DNA of 64,000 bases from assembly GCA_949292215.1 (NCBI GenBank), contig CASEYW010000087.1, positions 1 to 64,000 on the forward strand, given 5' to 3'. Below, piece after piece: positions 26,054 to 35,172 of this stretch. The DNA comes from an uncultured bacterium. GTDB taxonomy: Bacteria; Verrucomicrobiota; Lentisphaeria; Victivallales; UBA1829. Below the pieces are notes generated by a model, which had not been told where the DNA came from, ran no database searches, and saw only the letters and a list, made by a program, of their open reading frames with translations. The number at the start of each line of letters is the position of its first letter. Position 1 is the first letter of the stretch. Made by a program: the position numbers and the translations under genes.

Positions 26054-29000
26054 CTATGATCGGGAAGGTAGCCTGACGATTTCGAAGAAGGGGGTTGGTC
26101 CGTCCGGAAGTGCAGCCGTGTTGATTTCAGCCGTCCAGCAGTTTCCCTCGCGTTTCAGCGGCAGAGCCGCGCGGCGGATGCCGTTGACCGAAAGCGGATA
26201 CAGGCGGTATTCTCCCTCCGCAAGAGTCAGACGCACCTGAAAAACACCGGTCCGCATCAGGACAGGAAAGTGTCCGGGGGCCAGCACGGTTACTCGGTCG
26301 GAGGTCATCCGCATTCCTGTCGCAGCCTGTTCCGTGATGATGACTAGAACCATCCGGCTGGATTCCGACAGAATTTTACCGTCTGCAGAAGTCAGCGCGA
26401 CAGTCGAATTCAGTCCTCGTCCGAGAATCTCCAGCACCTTGAAGCGGGCCGTGTTCCCAGCGAGCTGAGCTGCGCCTTCCGTCATCGGAGTGGCAACACT
26501 CATCGAACAGGAAGCCTGGTTCAGAAGCAATTCGCCGGTATCGCTTTCAAAAATCCGGGCATCCGGATTCGTCCGGTTTCCCGGAGGAAGGATGCGTCGG
26601 GCTTTCAGATAATCGACACTCTTTTTTAAGGAAAAGGAACTTTTGTCCGCGGAACCGACTTCGCTGAAGAACAGCTCCATCTTCGCCTGCGATCCGCCAG
26701 CAGGAGACAGCGTCAGACAGGATGGACGTTTCCGGATGCGGAAAGCAGATGAGCTTTCGAATGGAATATCCGTGACGCGCAGTGCGAAGCCGGTCAGAAG
26801 CGAAAGTTTCGACTGTTCCGAATTCACTGCGCTCTCCGGCGGACAATCCCGCAGATACGCACGGTCATACGCCAGTTCAACCCGATTCTGCGATCTCCCG
26901 ACATCCCCCCTCCTGAACAGACAGGCCCCTAGAAATTCATTAGCCCGGTGGAGCGGCGAATCGTAAACCCGGAACGGGTCCGGTCCTTTCGGCGGATTGT
27001 AGATCAAGTCCGGATTCCGGTCCAGCCAGACCGCTCCCTGATGGACAAACATCCCGCTGAAATTCTGAAGTGCCGCATACGCAGGAAATGTCAGCGCATT
27101 CTCATACTGATACTGATTGGCGTAACAGTGATTGTGTTCGGTCACCAGGATCGGTCTGTCCGCAAGCCGGGATGCCGCCGCCGTCAGAAAATGGGGAACA
27201 CTTGATTCAATGGCACTGCTTTGAAGATACTGCGTTCCGGCCTCTCCCCAGCCTCCGCGCGGATGGTTGAAATAGGTGTTGATGGAAACCGCGTCAGAAC
27301 ACTCCGCACGCAGTCCGCTGTGGCGAATCTGCTTTCCGCAGTTGTATTGTGTCACAAGTCCCCGATATCCCATTTTCCGAATCTCCGAAGCGCACCACAT
27401 CTGAAGTTCGGAAAGGCATTGGAACAGAAATTCATTCCAGTCCCGGTTCTCCTGATTGTTCACCCAATACTGCTGCGGCTCCTTCAGCTCGCCGATTGTT
27501 TTCGCGTCGGCACTTCCCTTCCAGGCATTTTTCACTCCATTCAGTGAGCCGTATTTCTTTTCCAGGAACGTATGCCATCGTTTGAGCAGGCGCTCTTTGA
27601 GCTTCTTCGGCAGCCGGGCGTAATAGTGGATTCCAAGTTCCAGTTCGTTGCTGAACTCCAAACAGAGCACGGCAGGTTCATCCTTCCATGCGATCCCGGT
27701 ATAGGGGTTCACATGGTCCAGAAGCTCCTTTGCCAGAGACTTCCACGCCTGCCGGACAACCGGATCCCCCATGATGAAGCGAAAACGGCTTTCGAGCGTA
27801 TCCTGACTGCTCCGGTAACGTTTTCCGAGCGACCCGGTATTCAGATTCACATAAAAATAAATTCCCTGTTTCTTTCCTTCCGCGAGAAGGTAATCCATGA
27901 AGTCGAGCCATTTTGCGTCATATCGGAGTGCGTTCATGTTCCGGTTGTCCGGAATGGCGCCGATCCGCATGGCATTGTAGCCCTGTCTTCGCACAAGGGA
28001 ACAGAAAAGCGGAACATCTTTGCTGCGGTCACGCCTGATTTTTTTCCGTTCTCCGATACGGAAGAGACGGTCTGCCCCCCATTCGGCGAATCCGAAAAAA
28101 CGCTGTTCCACGCCGGGCAGCTTCTCAAACTCCAGTCCGCCGTTCGCGGAAAACCGAACTCTTCCGTACTTTCCAGCCGGTCCCGGAGCAAGGAAACGGT
28201 CCAGATCAATTGCGGACCCCTTGACCACCTGCAGATCCGGGAAATCGCAGATCTTCCATGCCGCATCCGGTTTGAACTCGTTCATTCCGATGCTGACCTC
28301 CCGCGAAGCAAAACTCCCCGCTCCGACAATCCAAACCGAATTCCCTTTCGAGGAAAGCGTAATCGCGGCGACCTCCTTTCCCGGCAGTGCAAAACGAGAA
28401 AGATAGAATCCACCCTTCCGATTCTGTTTGACCGGAAACGTACAAACCTTTTTCGCATTGGACGCACCAGTGATGGCAATCCAATCCAGAACGTCGCGTC
28501 CTGCGACAATCTCGTATTCCGCATTCAGTCCATCCGCGAAATGAAACCGGATACTGCCGATCGGCGTTCCCCGTTTCGGAGTCCAGCAGGAAGTATGAAG
28601 CAGATAGAAGAATTTCTGACGCGGAAACGGATTCCGGAAGGGAATCTTCACCTCCTTCAAATCGGTCCGGCAGAATTTCGAATCGAAGACCAGAACCGCA
28701 TTTCCTCCGTTCGCAGCCGGATCAATGAGCGAAAATTCCATCCCTCCGAAAGAAACCAGCGCCGGGTCGATTCCATGCAGATCTTCTTCCGGTCCCTGAT
28801 CGGACCATCCGCCCTTGCCGTCGCCGGGTTTCTCATCGGCAAAGTCCCGGTTCGCAAAAGAACGAAGATCTACCGGAGTGACATCGGCTCCGACGCGCAG
28901 CGGTCCGGCGAAGCGGTGAAGGAACGTCAGTTCCGTCGTGGCACCACCCTTCACACGGACCGTAAAGACAGCACGGGAATCGGCAGAGGTCAAAAGGCAC

Positions 29001-29464
29001 CGTCTGCCGAATTTCACGATTCCCCGATCAGCGATGATTCTCGCCGGAAATTTTTCTCCGCCCGGATAGTTGCGGATCTTCCAGCCTTCATCTCCCTGTT
29101 CGAAATCACCGTTCGGGAGCAGTATCCCATTCACGGCGATGTTGTCGAAAAATGTACCGTAAACCGACTGCTTCCCTTTCGAATAAAGGCTGAAAAACTG
29201 AATGGATACAACCCCGTCCTTTTCCGGGACAAACGTGATTTTCCGGGATTCCCAGCTTCCTTCTCTGCCGGTCAGATCAAAGGTCACGACTTTCCCGTTG
29301 AGTTCAGGCTGTCTGGAAAACTTCAAATAGGTCCCCTTCCCTCCAGATTCAATTTCTGCATTGTTCAAGTTCACCGAACCGTGCAGATGAACACGACCGG
29401 AATTCAATGCGGAAAGAGACAAAGGCAAAAGCATCCCCGCAAGAAGGCACAAGAAAACGTTCAT
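26054..29464 (-). CDS. Large secreted glycosidase, GH5-like barrel (cassette C)
   Basis: Exported protein of 1136 residues with signal peptide NVFLCLLAGMLLPLSLSA. N-terminal beta domains contain a jelly roll (about 25-150) and a region (about 195-330) with DLRSFANRDFADEKPG and GDGKGGWSDQG that recurs in the cassette E enzyme. A cellulase-like TIM barrel follows (about 460-850): acid/base candidate E607 in LEFSNELEL and nucleophile candidate E776 in LVTEHNH. The last 250 residues are beta domains. GGGAG lies 6 nt before the ATG. The pseudopilin gene ends 26 nt upstream. Substrate unknown. Confidence 0.83.
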   Translation of the reverse strand: MNVFLCLLAGMLLPLSLSALNSGRVHLHGSVNLNNAEIESGGKGTYLKFSRQPELNGKVVTFDLTGREGSWESRKITFVPEKDGVVSIQFFSLYSKGKQSVYGTFFDNIAVNGILLPNGDFEQGDEGWKIRNYPGGEKFPARIIADRGIVKFGRRCLLTSADSRAVFTVRVKGGATTELTFLHRFAGPLRVGADVTPVDLRSFANRDFADEKPGDGKGGWSDQGPEEDLHGIDPALVSFGGMEFSLIDPAANGGNAVLVFDSKFCRTDLKEVKIPFRNPFPRQKFFYLLHTSCWTPKRGTPIGSIRFHFADGLNAEYEIVAGRDVLDWIAITGASNAKKVCTFPVKQNRKGGFYLSRFALPGKEVAAITLSSKGNSVWIVGAGSFASREVSIGMNEFKPDAAWKICDFPDLQVVKGSAIDLDRFLAPGPAGKYGRVRFSANGGLEFEKLPGVEQRFFGFAEWGADRLFRIGERKKIRRDRSKDVPLFCSLVRRQGYNAMRIGAIPDNRNMNALRYDAKWLDFMDYLLAEGKKQGIYFYVNLNTGSLGKRYRSSQDTLESRFRFIMGDPVVRQAWKSLAKELLDHVNPYTGIAWKDEPAVLCLEFSNELELGIHYYARLPKKLKERLLKRWHTFLEKKYGSLNGVKNAWKGSADAKTIGELKEPQQYWVNNQENRDWNEFLFQCLSELQMWCASEIRKMGYRGLVTQYNCGKQIRHSGLRAECSDAVSINTYFNHPRGGWGEAGTQYLQSSAIESSVPHFLTAAASRLADRPILVTEHNHCYANQYQYENALTFPAYAALQNFSGMFVHQGAVWLDRNPDLIYNPPKGPDPFRVYDSPLHRANEFLGACLFRRGDVGRSQNRVELAYDRAYLRDCPPESAVNSEQSKLSLLTGFALRVTDIPFESSSAFRIRKRPSCLTLSPAGGSQAKMELFFSEVGSADKSSFSLKKSVDYLKARRILPPGNRTNPDARIFESDTGELLLNQASCSMSVATPMTEGAAQLAGNTARFKVLEILGRGLNSTVALTSADGKILSESSRMVLVIITEQAATGMRMTSDRVTVLAPGHFPVLMRTGVFQVRLTLAEGEYRLYPLSVNGIRRAALPLKREGNCWTAEINTAALPDGPTPFFEIVRLPSRS

Positions 29465-29490
29465 GGAAAACTCCCTGTTTCACGATTGCA

Positions 29491-30210
29491 TTATGGATAC
29501 GTCAGGCGGTAATCGGCTCTGCGGAACCGTCCGCTGTTTGTATAGATCCAGCCGGTCGGCGTATAGTTCCGGTAGCAGGAATAGAAATCGGTTCCTCCCG
29601 CATGACCGTCGGCATACCAGTTGTTGGTCCGGTTGCCATGACGGAAATGGATCCCCTGCTTGTTCGGACCATGAAAATTCCAGGAGGGAAGGCCTGTCAC
29701 CGTGTCAACCGTGTCAAACAAAACCGGGAACCGGGAGGCATGCTTCATCTTCCGGAAGTCGATCCACTGGGGATTGTTGTGATCAAGTCCGCCGGAAATG
29801 ACGGGATCGCCATGCGCCCGGTCCACCGTATCGCCCAGGAGAGCATAAATCCGCATGCCGTAGGTCTTCGCATAAGAGTCGGTCTCTTTGAGCACAGAGG
29901 GATACGACGGACAAAACGCACTTTTCGGAATTGCTTTTCTCGAACCGAATATTTCCACGCCCCAGTAGTAATTGTCCGCACCGTTGCCCGTGACAAACTG
30001 AACGGCAAGAATATCGTTGTTCTGATCGGCATACATCCTGCACGCCAGTCCAGTCTGTTTCAAATTGGAAATGCAGGAAACCGAACGTGCCTTCTCCCGC
30101 GCAGAATTCAATGCAGGCAGCAGCATTGCCGCGAGAATTGCTATTATTGCAATCACAATCAAAAGCTCTATCAATGTAAATCTCAAACGTCTCATTCGGT
30201 TCTTCTCCAT
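29491..30210 (-). CDS. Pseudopilin with H-X9-DG signature (cassette C)
   Basis: 239 residues. Leader [10 protein letters not shown] then [20 protein letters not shown]; arginine sits where glycine is expected before the cleavage site. CISNLKQTG and FCPSYPS give the recurrent cysteine pair. H191-X9-DGH near the C terminus ([13 protein letters not shown]). First gene of the transcript that continues into the glycosidase; divergent from the AraC gene. Confidence 0.92.
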   Translation of the reverse strand: MEKNRMRRLRFTLIELLIVIAIIAILAAMLLPALNSAREKARSVSCISNLKQTGLACRMYADQNNDILAVQFVTGNGADNYYWGVEIFGSRKAIPKSAFCPSYPSVLKETDSYAKTYGMRIYALLGDTVDRAHGDPVISGGLDHNNPQWIDFRKMKHASRFPVLFDTVDTVTGLPSWNFHGPNKQGIHFRHGNRTNNWYADGHAGGTDFYSCYRNYTPTGWIYTNSGRFRRADYRLTYP

Positions 30211-30245
30211 GATTTATTTCCCCACCTGTCTTTTTGCATTGTTAC

Positions 30246-30274
30246 ATTATACAATCAAATAAAACGAAAAACAA
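30246..30274 (-). promoter_or_regulatory. Promoter of cassette C pseudopilin-glycosidase
   Basis: Minus strand: TTGTTT (30274-30269), 17-nt spacer, TATAAT (30251-30246), 36 nt before the start. No long palindrome is visible, in line with an activator (AraC type) rather than a repressor. Confidence 0.65.
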
Positions 30275-30378
30275 GAGGAGAATTAGAACAAAAATATGAC
30301 TTTGGGGACATTTCATCATTGCAATTCTGAAAAATGAATGTATTTTCCAAAATGAAATTATAAAATAAGGGGATATTC

Positions 30379-31206
30379 ATGGCTAGAAAACGAGGCTTTT
30401 CCTATGCGCTTCTCGGCTCTGTGGAAAATCGGATCACCATGCCGCTTCCGCTGTATGTTCACGCTCTCGGACATGTGACACGCTATTTTCCATATATGGA
30501 AGACCTTCCGCCGCGAAAAGAACCCTTTGTGGAAATTTACTGGTGCATCTCCGGTTCCGGACGTTTTTTCATGGAGGGGGAAGAAGCACAGATCATGCGC
30601 CCCGGAGATGTCTTCTACCGGCTCGAAAACGAACGCCATTACCACGAAATCGTGGAGGAACCGTGGGAATACCGATGGCTGACCTTCGCAGGGCCTCTCG
30701 CCGAACCGCTTCTGAAATCCTATCAATTTCCCCATAAGTGCTTTCATGCCGGACAGTGCCCGCATGAGCTGTACATGCGTCTGGAAACCCTGATGCGCGA
30801 AAAAACAGATTATAATTTCCGGGAATCGGTTGCCGTAATCTGTTCCATTCTTGCCCGTTTTGGAGGAAACGATGAAACCACCTCGCCTGAAGCCGGACTT
30901 ACCGGCCGCGCAAAAAAAATCTGCGCCATCCACTACCAGGACCCGACTTTCGACATCAACACACTTTCCTCCATTCTGAAAGTGAACCGCTGGACTCTGC
31001 GGCGCGCTTTCCGTCGCCATCTCAACACAACGCCAAGCTCCTTTCTGTTCAACATGCGTATGAACAACGCATTCAAACTGCTGCAGAACACCCGTCTGCC
31101 GATCGCACAAATCGCCCGGGAATGCGGATTTGCCGATGTCAGTTACTTCTGCAAAGTCATCCGCGAAACCTCCGGTTCTCCGCCCTCAAAACTGCGCAGA
31201 TTGTAA
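30379..31206 (+). CDS. AraC family transcriptional regulator (cassette C)
   Basis: 275 residues. An N-terminal cupin-like ligand-binding domain (about 35-130; FVEIYWCISGSGRFF, IMRPGDVFY) is followed by a two-helix-turn-helix AraC domain (about 175-275; DINTLSSILKVNRWTLRRAF and IAQIARECGFADVSYFCKV). Such proteins usually activate transcription when a sugar binds the cupin. It is divergent from the pseudopilin gene, which together with the glycosidase is its probable target. AAGGGG precedes the ATG. Confidence 0.93.
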   Translation: MARKRGFSYALLGSVENRITMPLPLYVHALGHVTRYFPYMEDLPPRKEPFVEIYWCISGSGRFFMEGEEAQIMRPGDVFYRLENERHYHEIVEEPWEYRWLTFAGPLAEPLLKSYQFPHKCFHAGQCPHELYMRLETLMREKTDYNFRESVAVICSILARFGGNDETTSPEAGLTGRAKKICAIHYQDPTFDINTLSSILKVNRWTLRRAFRRHLNTTPSSFLFNMRMNNAFKLLQNTRLPIAQIARECGFADVSYFCKVIRETSGSPPSKLRRL

Positions 31207-31277
31207 CTCGACCGTCCTCCCAGCCGGATTTGAGAAAACATTTACGCAAAAAGTTTTTCACATTTTCTTTTTTTTTC

Positions 31278-31311
31278 TTGCTTTCCCTGCGTATTTCAGT
31301 TAAATTAACTG
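31278..31311 (+). promoter_or_regulatory. Promoter and palindromic operator of the LacI-led sugar-nucleotide operon
   Basis: TTGCTT (31278-31283), 16-nt spacer, TTAAAT (31300-31305). The perfect palindrome CAGTTAAATTAACTG (31297-31311) overlaps the -10 box, as expected for an autoregulated LacI gene starting at 31328. Confidence 0.65.
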
Positions 31312-31327
31312 CGAAAAGAGAAATTTT

Positions 31328-32326
31328 ATGCAGAGGATTCCAGACGTGAAAAACAGACTGACCATCAAAGAGTTCGCAGGCAGGGCCGGGGTTTCCATCG
31401 CCACCGTCTCCCGTGCATTCACCGGAAACGGCAGGATCAGTGACAAGACCCGGAAGAAAATCCTCCAGCTTGCCGACCAGCTCGGATATTCCGCAGGACG
31501 AGCCAGGGGAATGAGCGGTTCCTCCACACCTCCGGAAATCATCTTCTTCTATCCGGAAGTCTATTCTGACGAACCGGACTATTTCATCGCAGAGATTGAA
31601 CTTGCCATCAAACGCAGCATCGACTGCGAAAATATTTTCACAATTACCCCCTTCGATGAAAACGACGATCATGTCATCGACTCCGCAAAACTCCGAATGC
31701 TCGAAGGCAGCATTGCCGGAGCTATCATTGTGGCGGCAACCCCCGGCGCAAAAAAGCTGGCAAAGATGGCGGAAAGCTGTTCCCTTCCCTATGTCATCAT
31801 CGGTTCAATTCCCGGTTTTGACTCCAATTCGGTTCTGTACGACAATGAATACGGTGCGTTTCTCGCAGGCAAGTATTTCCGGGAAACAGGGAGGAAACAT
31901 CCCGCCTACATCACCGGACATCTCGACAGCGCGAAACAGACCGGTTTCAAACGCGGTTTCGGCGATTCAAACATTCTCGTGGTCCCCGGCGGCGCCGGGT
32001 TCCGTTTCGGAACAAATGCTCTGAACTATCTTCGGAAAAACCATCCGGAAGTGGACTGCGTCCTCTGCGCCAACGATATCCTTGCAATGGGACTCATCAA
32101 GGAGGCGGAAAACAAGGGAGTCCGGATTCCAAAAGATCTTGCCGTGATCGGATTCGACGACATTGCCGTTTCGCGCTATTTCCAGCCGGCGATTTCTTCG
32201 GTCTCTCTGCATCTGGTCAAGATTGGAAAGACAGCGGTGGAACTGCTCCGGAAACAATTCACCGGAGAGAACCATGTGCAATCGGAAGTCGTTCAATGCG
32301 ATCTGATCCTGAGACAGTCAACCTGA
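31328..32326 (+). CDS. LacI family transcriptional regulator of the sugar-nucleotide operon
   Basis: 332 residues: HTH and hinge (about 10-65; TIKEFAGRAGVSIATVSRAF) and periplasmic-binding-like effector domain with VLCANDILAMGL and AVIGFDDIAVSRYF, both standard LacI signatures. First gene of a five-gene operon reaching 36086, so it likely controls sugar activation genes in response to a sugar or sugar phosphate. Confidence 0.94.
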   Translation: MQRIPDVKNRLTIKEFAGRAGVSIATVSRAFTGNGRISDKTRKKILQLADQLGYSAGRARGMSGSSTPPEIIFFYPEVYSDEPDYFIAEIELAIKRSIDCENIFTITPFDENDDHVIDSAKLRMLEGSIAGAIIVAATPGAKKLAKMAESCSLPYVIIGSIPGFDSNSVLYDNEYGAFLAGKYFRETGRKHPAYITGHLDSAKQTGFKRGFGDSNILVVPGGAGFRFGTNALNYLRKNHPEVDCVLCANDILAMGLIKEAENKGVRIPKDLAVIGFDDIAVSRYFQPAISSVSLHLVKIGKTAVELLRKQFTGENHVQSEVVQCDLILRQST

Positions 32327-32348
32327 TCGGAAACAAGGAAAACAGCAA

Positions 32349-33134
32349 ATGAACTGGGAAGAACTGACAGCACCGGAATTTTCAAAAGCCGTTACGGAAT
32401 GCGGCGGAGTCTGCATTCTGCCGATTGGAGTCATCGAAAAACACGGGAACCATCTTCCGCTGGGCATGGATGCCATCAACGCACACGAAGTGGCGGAACA
32501 GGCCGCAGAACAGGAACCCGTCATGGTGTTCCCTTTCTATTATTTCGGGCAGAACACACACGCGAAATGCGAACCCGGAGCCATTGCGATCCGCTTTGAA
32601 CTGCTGCTTCCGCTTCTGGAGTCGGTTTGCGATGAGATCGCCCGGAACGGATTCCATAAAATTATCTTTTACAACTGTCATGGCGGAAATCTGAATCTGT
32701 TGAACTATTTTTGCGAAAAGATGCTGGACTGCGAAAAACCGTATATGGTCTATCTGTATTCCACCTGCCATGCAAGAGCGCGGGACAAATCTATTTTCGA
32801 TGCGGAAGTGGACGGCCATGGCGGCGAATTCGAAACCAGTATTATGATGGCGGAACGACCGGAACTCGTCAAAGGACAGCCCGCCGATTATGGAATGCCT
32901 TTGAAAAGAGAGGAATCGTTCCGCAAAACAGGCGCGGTCACTCCGACCTGGTGGTATGCGGACCATCCCGGAATGCTTTGCGCTGACCGGACCATCTGCT
33001 CCACGGAAAAAGGCGAACAGTTCCTCTCCCAGCAGATGGAAGGACTGATCGAACTGATCCGTCTGGTCAAACAGGACAATACCCCGCTGGAGCTTTACCG
33101 TGAATTCATGAACCGATGCACTCGCCGAAACTGA
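32349..33134 (+). CDS. Creatininase family protein
   Basis: 261-residue metal-dependent amidohydrolase of the creatininase fold. The metal ligands expected for the family are present: GVIEKHGNHLPLG, GMDAINAHE, NCHGGN and GHGGEFETS. Relatives cut cyclic or linear amides (creatinine, formamides in flavin synthesis, the MftA peptide), so the substrate cannot be named. The sugar operon context suggests an amide such as an N-acyl or N-formyl amino sugar derivative; this is inference. 22 nt after the regulator, with GGAAAACAGC upstream. Confidence 0.88.
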   Translation: MNWEELTAPEFSKAVTECGGVCILPIGVIEKHGNHLPLGMDAINAHEVAEQAAEQEPVMVFPFYYFGQNTHAKCEPGAIAIRFELLLPLLESVCDEIARNGFHKIIFYNCHGGNLNLLNYFCEKMLDCEKPYMVYLYSTCHARARDKSIFDAEVDGHGGEFETSIMMAERPELVKGQPADYGMPLKREESFRKTGAVTPTWWYADHPGMLCADRTICSTEKGEQFLSQQMEGLIELIRLVKQDNTPLELYREFMNRCTRRN

Positions 33135-33161
33135 CAGATAACCAATAACAGGAGAAGCACT

Positions 33162-34061
33162 ATGGACAAGACACTCGTACTGCTCGCCGCAGGCATGGGC
33201 AGCCGCTACGGCGGACTCAAACAGCTGGATCAGCTCGGTCCCCATGGGGAAACGCTGATGGACTACTCCATTTTTGACGCTCTTCGCGCCGGATTCAACA
33301 AGATCGTATTCATCATCCGTCACGACATCGAAGAGGAATTCAAACGTGTCGTCGGAAGCCGCTATGAACACGCAGCGGACATCGCATATGCGTTCCAGTC
33401 TCTTGATGACCTCCCCGGCGGATTCGCCGTTCCGGAAGGCAGGACAAAACCGTGGGGAACCGGACAGGCGGTCTATGCTGCAAGAGAGATCGTCAAAACC
33501 CCCTTTGCCGTCATCAATTCCGATGACTTCTACGGAGCGGATGGGTACCGGAAACTCGCAAAAGGTCTTGAAGCCCCCGCAAACGAATACTGCATGTGCG
33601 GATTCTATCTGCAGAACACGCTCTCCGAAAACGGTTCCGTCTCCCGGGGAATCTGTTCACTGAATGCCGACGGCACGCTGAAAGATGTGGTGGAACATAC
33701 AAAAATTGAAAAATCGGGAGGAAAGATCCTCAGCACACTGGAAGACGGCTCCCGCGTCGAATTCACCGGCCGCGAAATCGTCTCCATGAATATGTGGGGC
33801 TTTCAGCCATCGCTCTTCGACGAACTGGAATCGCTCTTCCGCGATTTTCTGAACCGGCACTCCACCGAACTCAAAAGCGAATTCTACATTCCCTCCGTCG
33901 CCGATACGCTCGTCAAGGCGGGGAAGGCAAAAGTCAACGTGCTGACTTCTGACGACTCCTGGTTCGGAGTCACTTACAAGGAAGACCGTCCGGTGGTTCA
34001 GAACGGACTCCTCGCTCTCGTCAAAGCCGGTGTATATCCGGAAAATCTTTTCACAAAGTGA
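33162..34061 (+). CDS. Sugar-phosphate nucleotidyltransferase-like protein
   Basis: 299 residues with the nucleotidyltransferase signature LAAGMGSRYGGLKQL at residues 8-22, then GTGQAVYAA and NSDDFYG carrying the metal aspartate. It should transfer a nucleoside monophosphate to a sugar 1-phosphate. It is unlike GalU or GlmU in length and lacks the beta-helix acetyltransferase part. With the kinase and epimerase that follow it makes a chain kinase, nucleotidyltransferase, epimerase. AGGAG lies before the ATG. Confidence 0.88.
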   Translation: MDKTLVLLAAGMGSRYGGLKQLDQLGPHGETLMDYSIFDALRAGFNKIVFIIRHDIEEEFKRVVGSRYEHAADIAYAFQSLDDLPGGFAVPEGRTKPWGTGQAVYAAREIVKTPFAVINSDDFYGADGYRKLAKGLEAPANEYCMCGFYLQNTLSENGSVSRGICSLNADGTLKDVVEHTKIEKSGGKILSTLEDGSRVEFTGREIVSMNMWGFQPSLFDELESLFRDFLNRHSTELKSEFYIPSVADTLVKAGKAKVNVLTSDDSWFGVTYKEDRPVVQNGLLALVKAGVYPENLFTK

Positions 34062-34068
34062 ATCTGCC

Positions 34069-35172
34069 ATGAATCAGAAATACGATTTTCAGGCCATCTG
34101 TTCCCAGTTCCGGTTGTACGGCGACTTCATTTCCGTTCAACCTTACGGCAACGGACACATCAACGACACCTATCAGCTGACCTACTGCCAGAGTGGAAAG
34201 AACGTCCGCTACATTCTTCAGCGGATCAACACGAACGTCTTCAAGAACCCGGTCAGTCTGATGGACAACATCCAGCGGGTGACGGATCATCTCCAGAAGA
34301 AATGCACAAACTCCCGCGGTACGCTGACTCTGATCCTCACCGAAAAATGGAAACCCTATGTTGTCGGTTCCGCCGACAATTATTGGAGGGTCTATCTTTT
34401 TATCGAAAACGCGGGCAGTTTCGACGTAATCGAAAATGAGAAGCAGGCCTACGAAGCGGCAAAAGTCTTCGGACAGTTTCAGGCGGATCTTGTCGATCTT
34501 CCCGGTCCGCGGCTGATCGAAACGATTCCCGACTTTCACAACACTCCCGCACGGGTCGCAGCGCTGGAAAAAGCGGTCCGGGAAGACAAATGCGGACGCG
34601 TCGCCTCGGTCCGCCGGGAAATTGATTTCGTTCTCTCACGCAAGGAGGAAGCGGGACTTCTGCTCGAGCTGAACCGGAAAGGGCTGATTCCTGAACGGAT
34701 CACGCACAATGACACAAAACTCAACAATGTGCTCATTGACAATGCGACAGGGACAGGAATCTGCGTCATCGACCTGGACACCGTCATGCCCGGACTTGTC
34801 CACTATGATTTCGGCGACCTGGTCCGCTCCGGAACCAGCCCCGCGCCTGAAGATGAAACGGATCTTTCCAAAGTAACCATGCAGTTCAACATGTTTGAAG
34901 CTCTCCTCCGCGGCTACTGCGCTTCCGCGGGAGAATTTCTGAACGACGTCGAGCTGGAATATCTGCCGTTCAGCGGCAAACTGATCACACTTGAAATCGG
35001 AACACGCTTCCTGACGGATTATCTGGAAGGGGATGTCTATTTCAAAATCCACAGGGAAGGACACAATCTCGACCGCTGCCGTTCCCAGTTCAAACTTGTG
35101 GAATCCATCGAACAGCAGTACGACCGGATGATGAAACTGGTCGGAGAAATCAAAAAGGACCTGAAAAAATGA
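34069..35172 (+). CDS. APH-fold sugar kinase, NahK-like
   Basis: 367-residue phosphotransferase of the aminoglycoside/choline kinase fold. The N-terminal lobe starts with a glycine-rich PYGNGHINDTYQL loop; the catalytic loop is THNDTKLNNVLID (H213, D215) and the metal aspartate is in VIDLDTVMPG. The set resembles N-acetylhexosamine 1-kinase (NahK) of bifidobacteria, which makes GlcNAc/GalNAc 1-phosphate. The neighbours (nucleotidyltransferase, UDP-sugar epimerase-like) support anomeric sugar phosphorylation. ATG 34069 follows the previous stop by 7 nt; the longer frame from 34030 is inside that gene. Confidence 0.83.
   Translation: MNQKYDFQAICSQFRLYGDFISVQPYGNGHINDTYQLTYCQSGKNVRYILQRINTNVFKNPVSLMDNIQRVTDHLQKKCTNSRGTLTLILTEKWKPYVVGSADNYWRVYLFIENAGSFDVIENEKQAYEAAKVFGQFQADLVDLPGPRLIETIPDFHNTPARVAALEKAVREDKCGRVASVRREIDFVLSRKEEAGLLLELNRKGLIPERITHNDTKLNNVLIDNATGTGICVIDLDTVMPGLVHYDFGDLVRSGTSPAPEDETDLSKVTMQFNMFEALLRGYCASAGEFLNDVELEYLPFSGKLITLEIGTRFLTDYLEGDVYFKIHREGHNLDRCRSQFKLVESIEQQYDRMMKLVGEIKKDLKK

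Noticed and set aside
27572-29512. 646-codon plus-strand frame over the cassette C enzyme
   Set aside because: Shadow of the minus-strand glycosidase, basic and low in family features.
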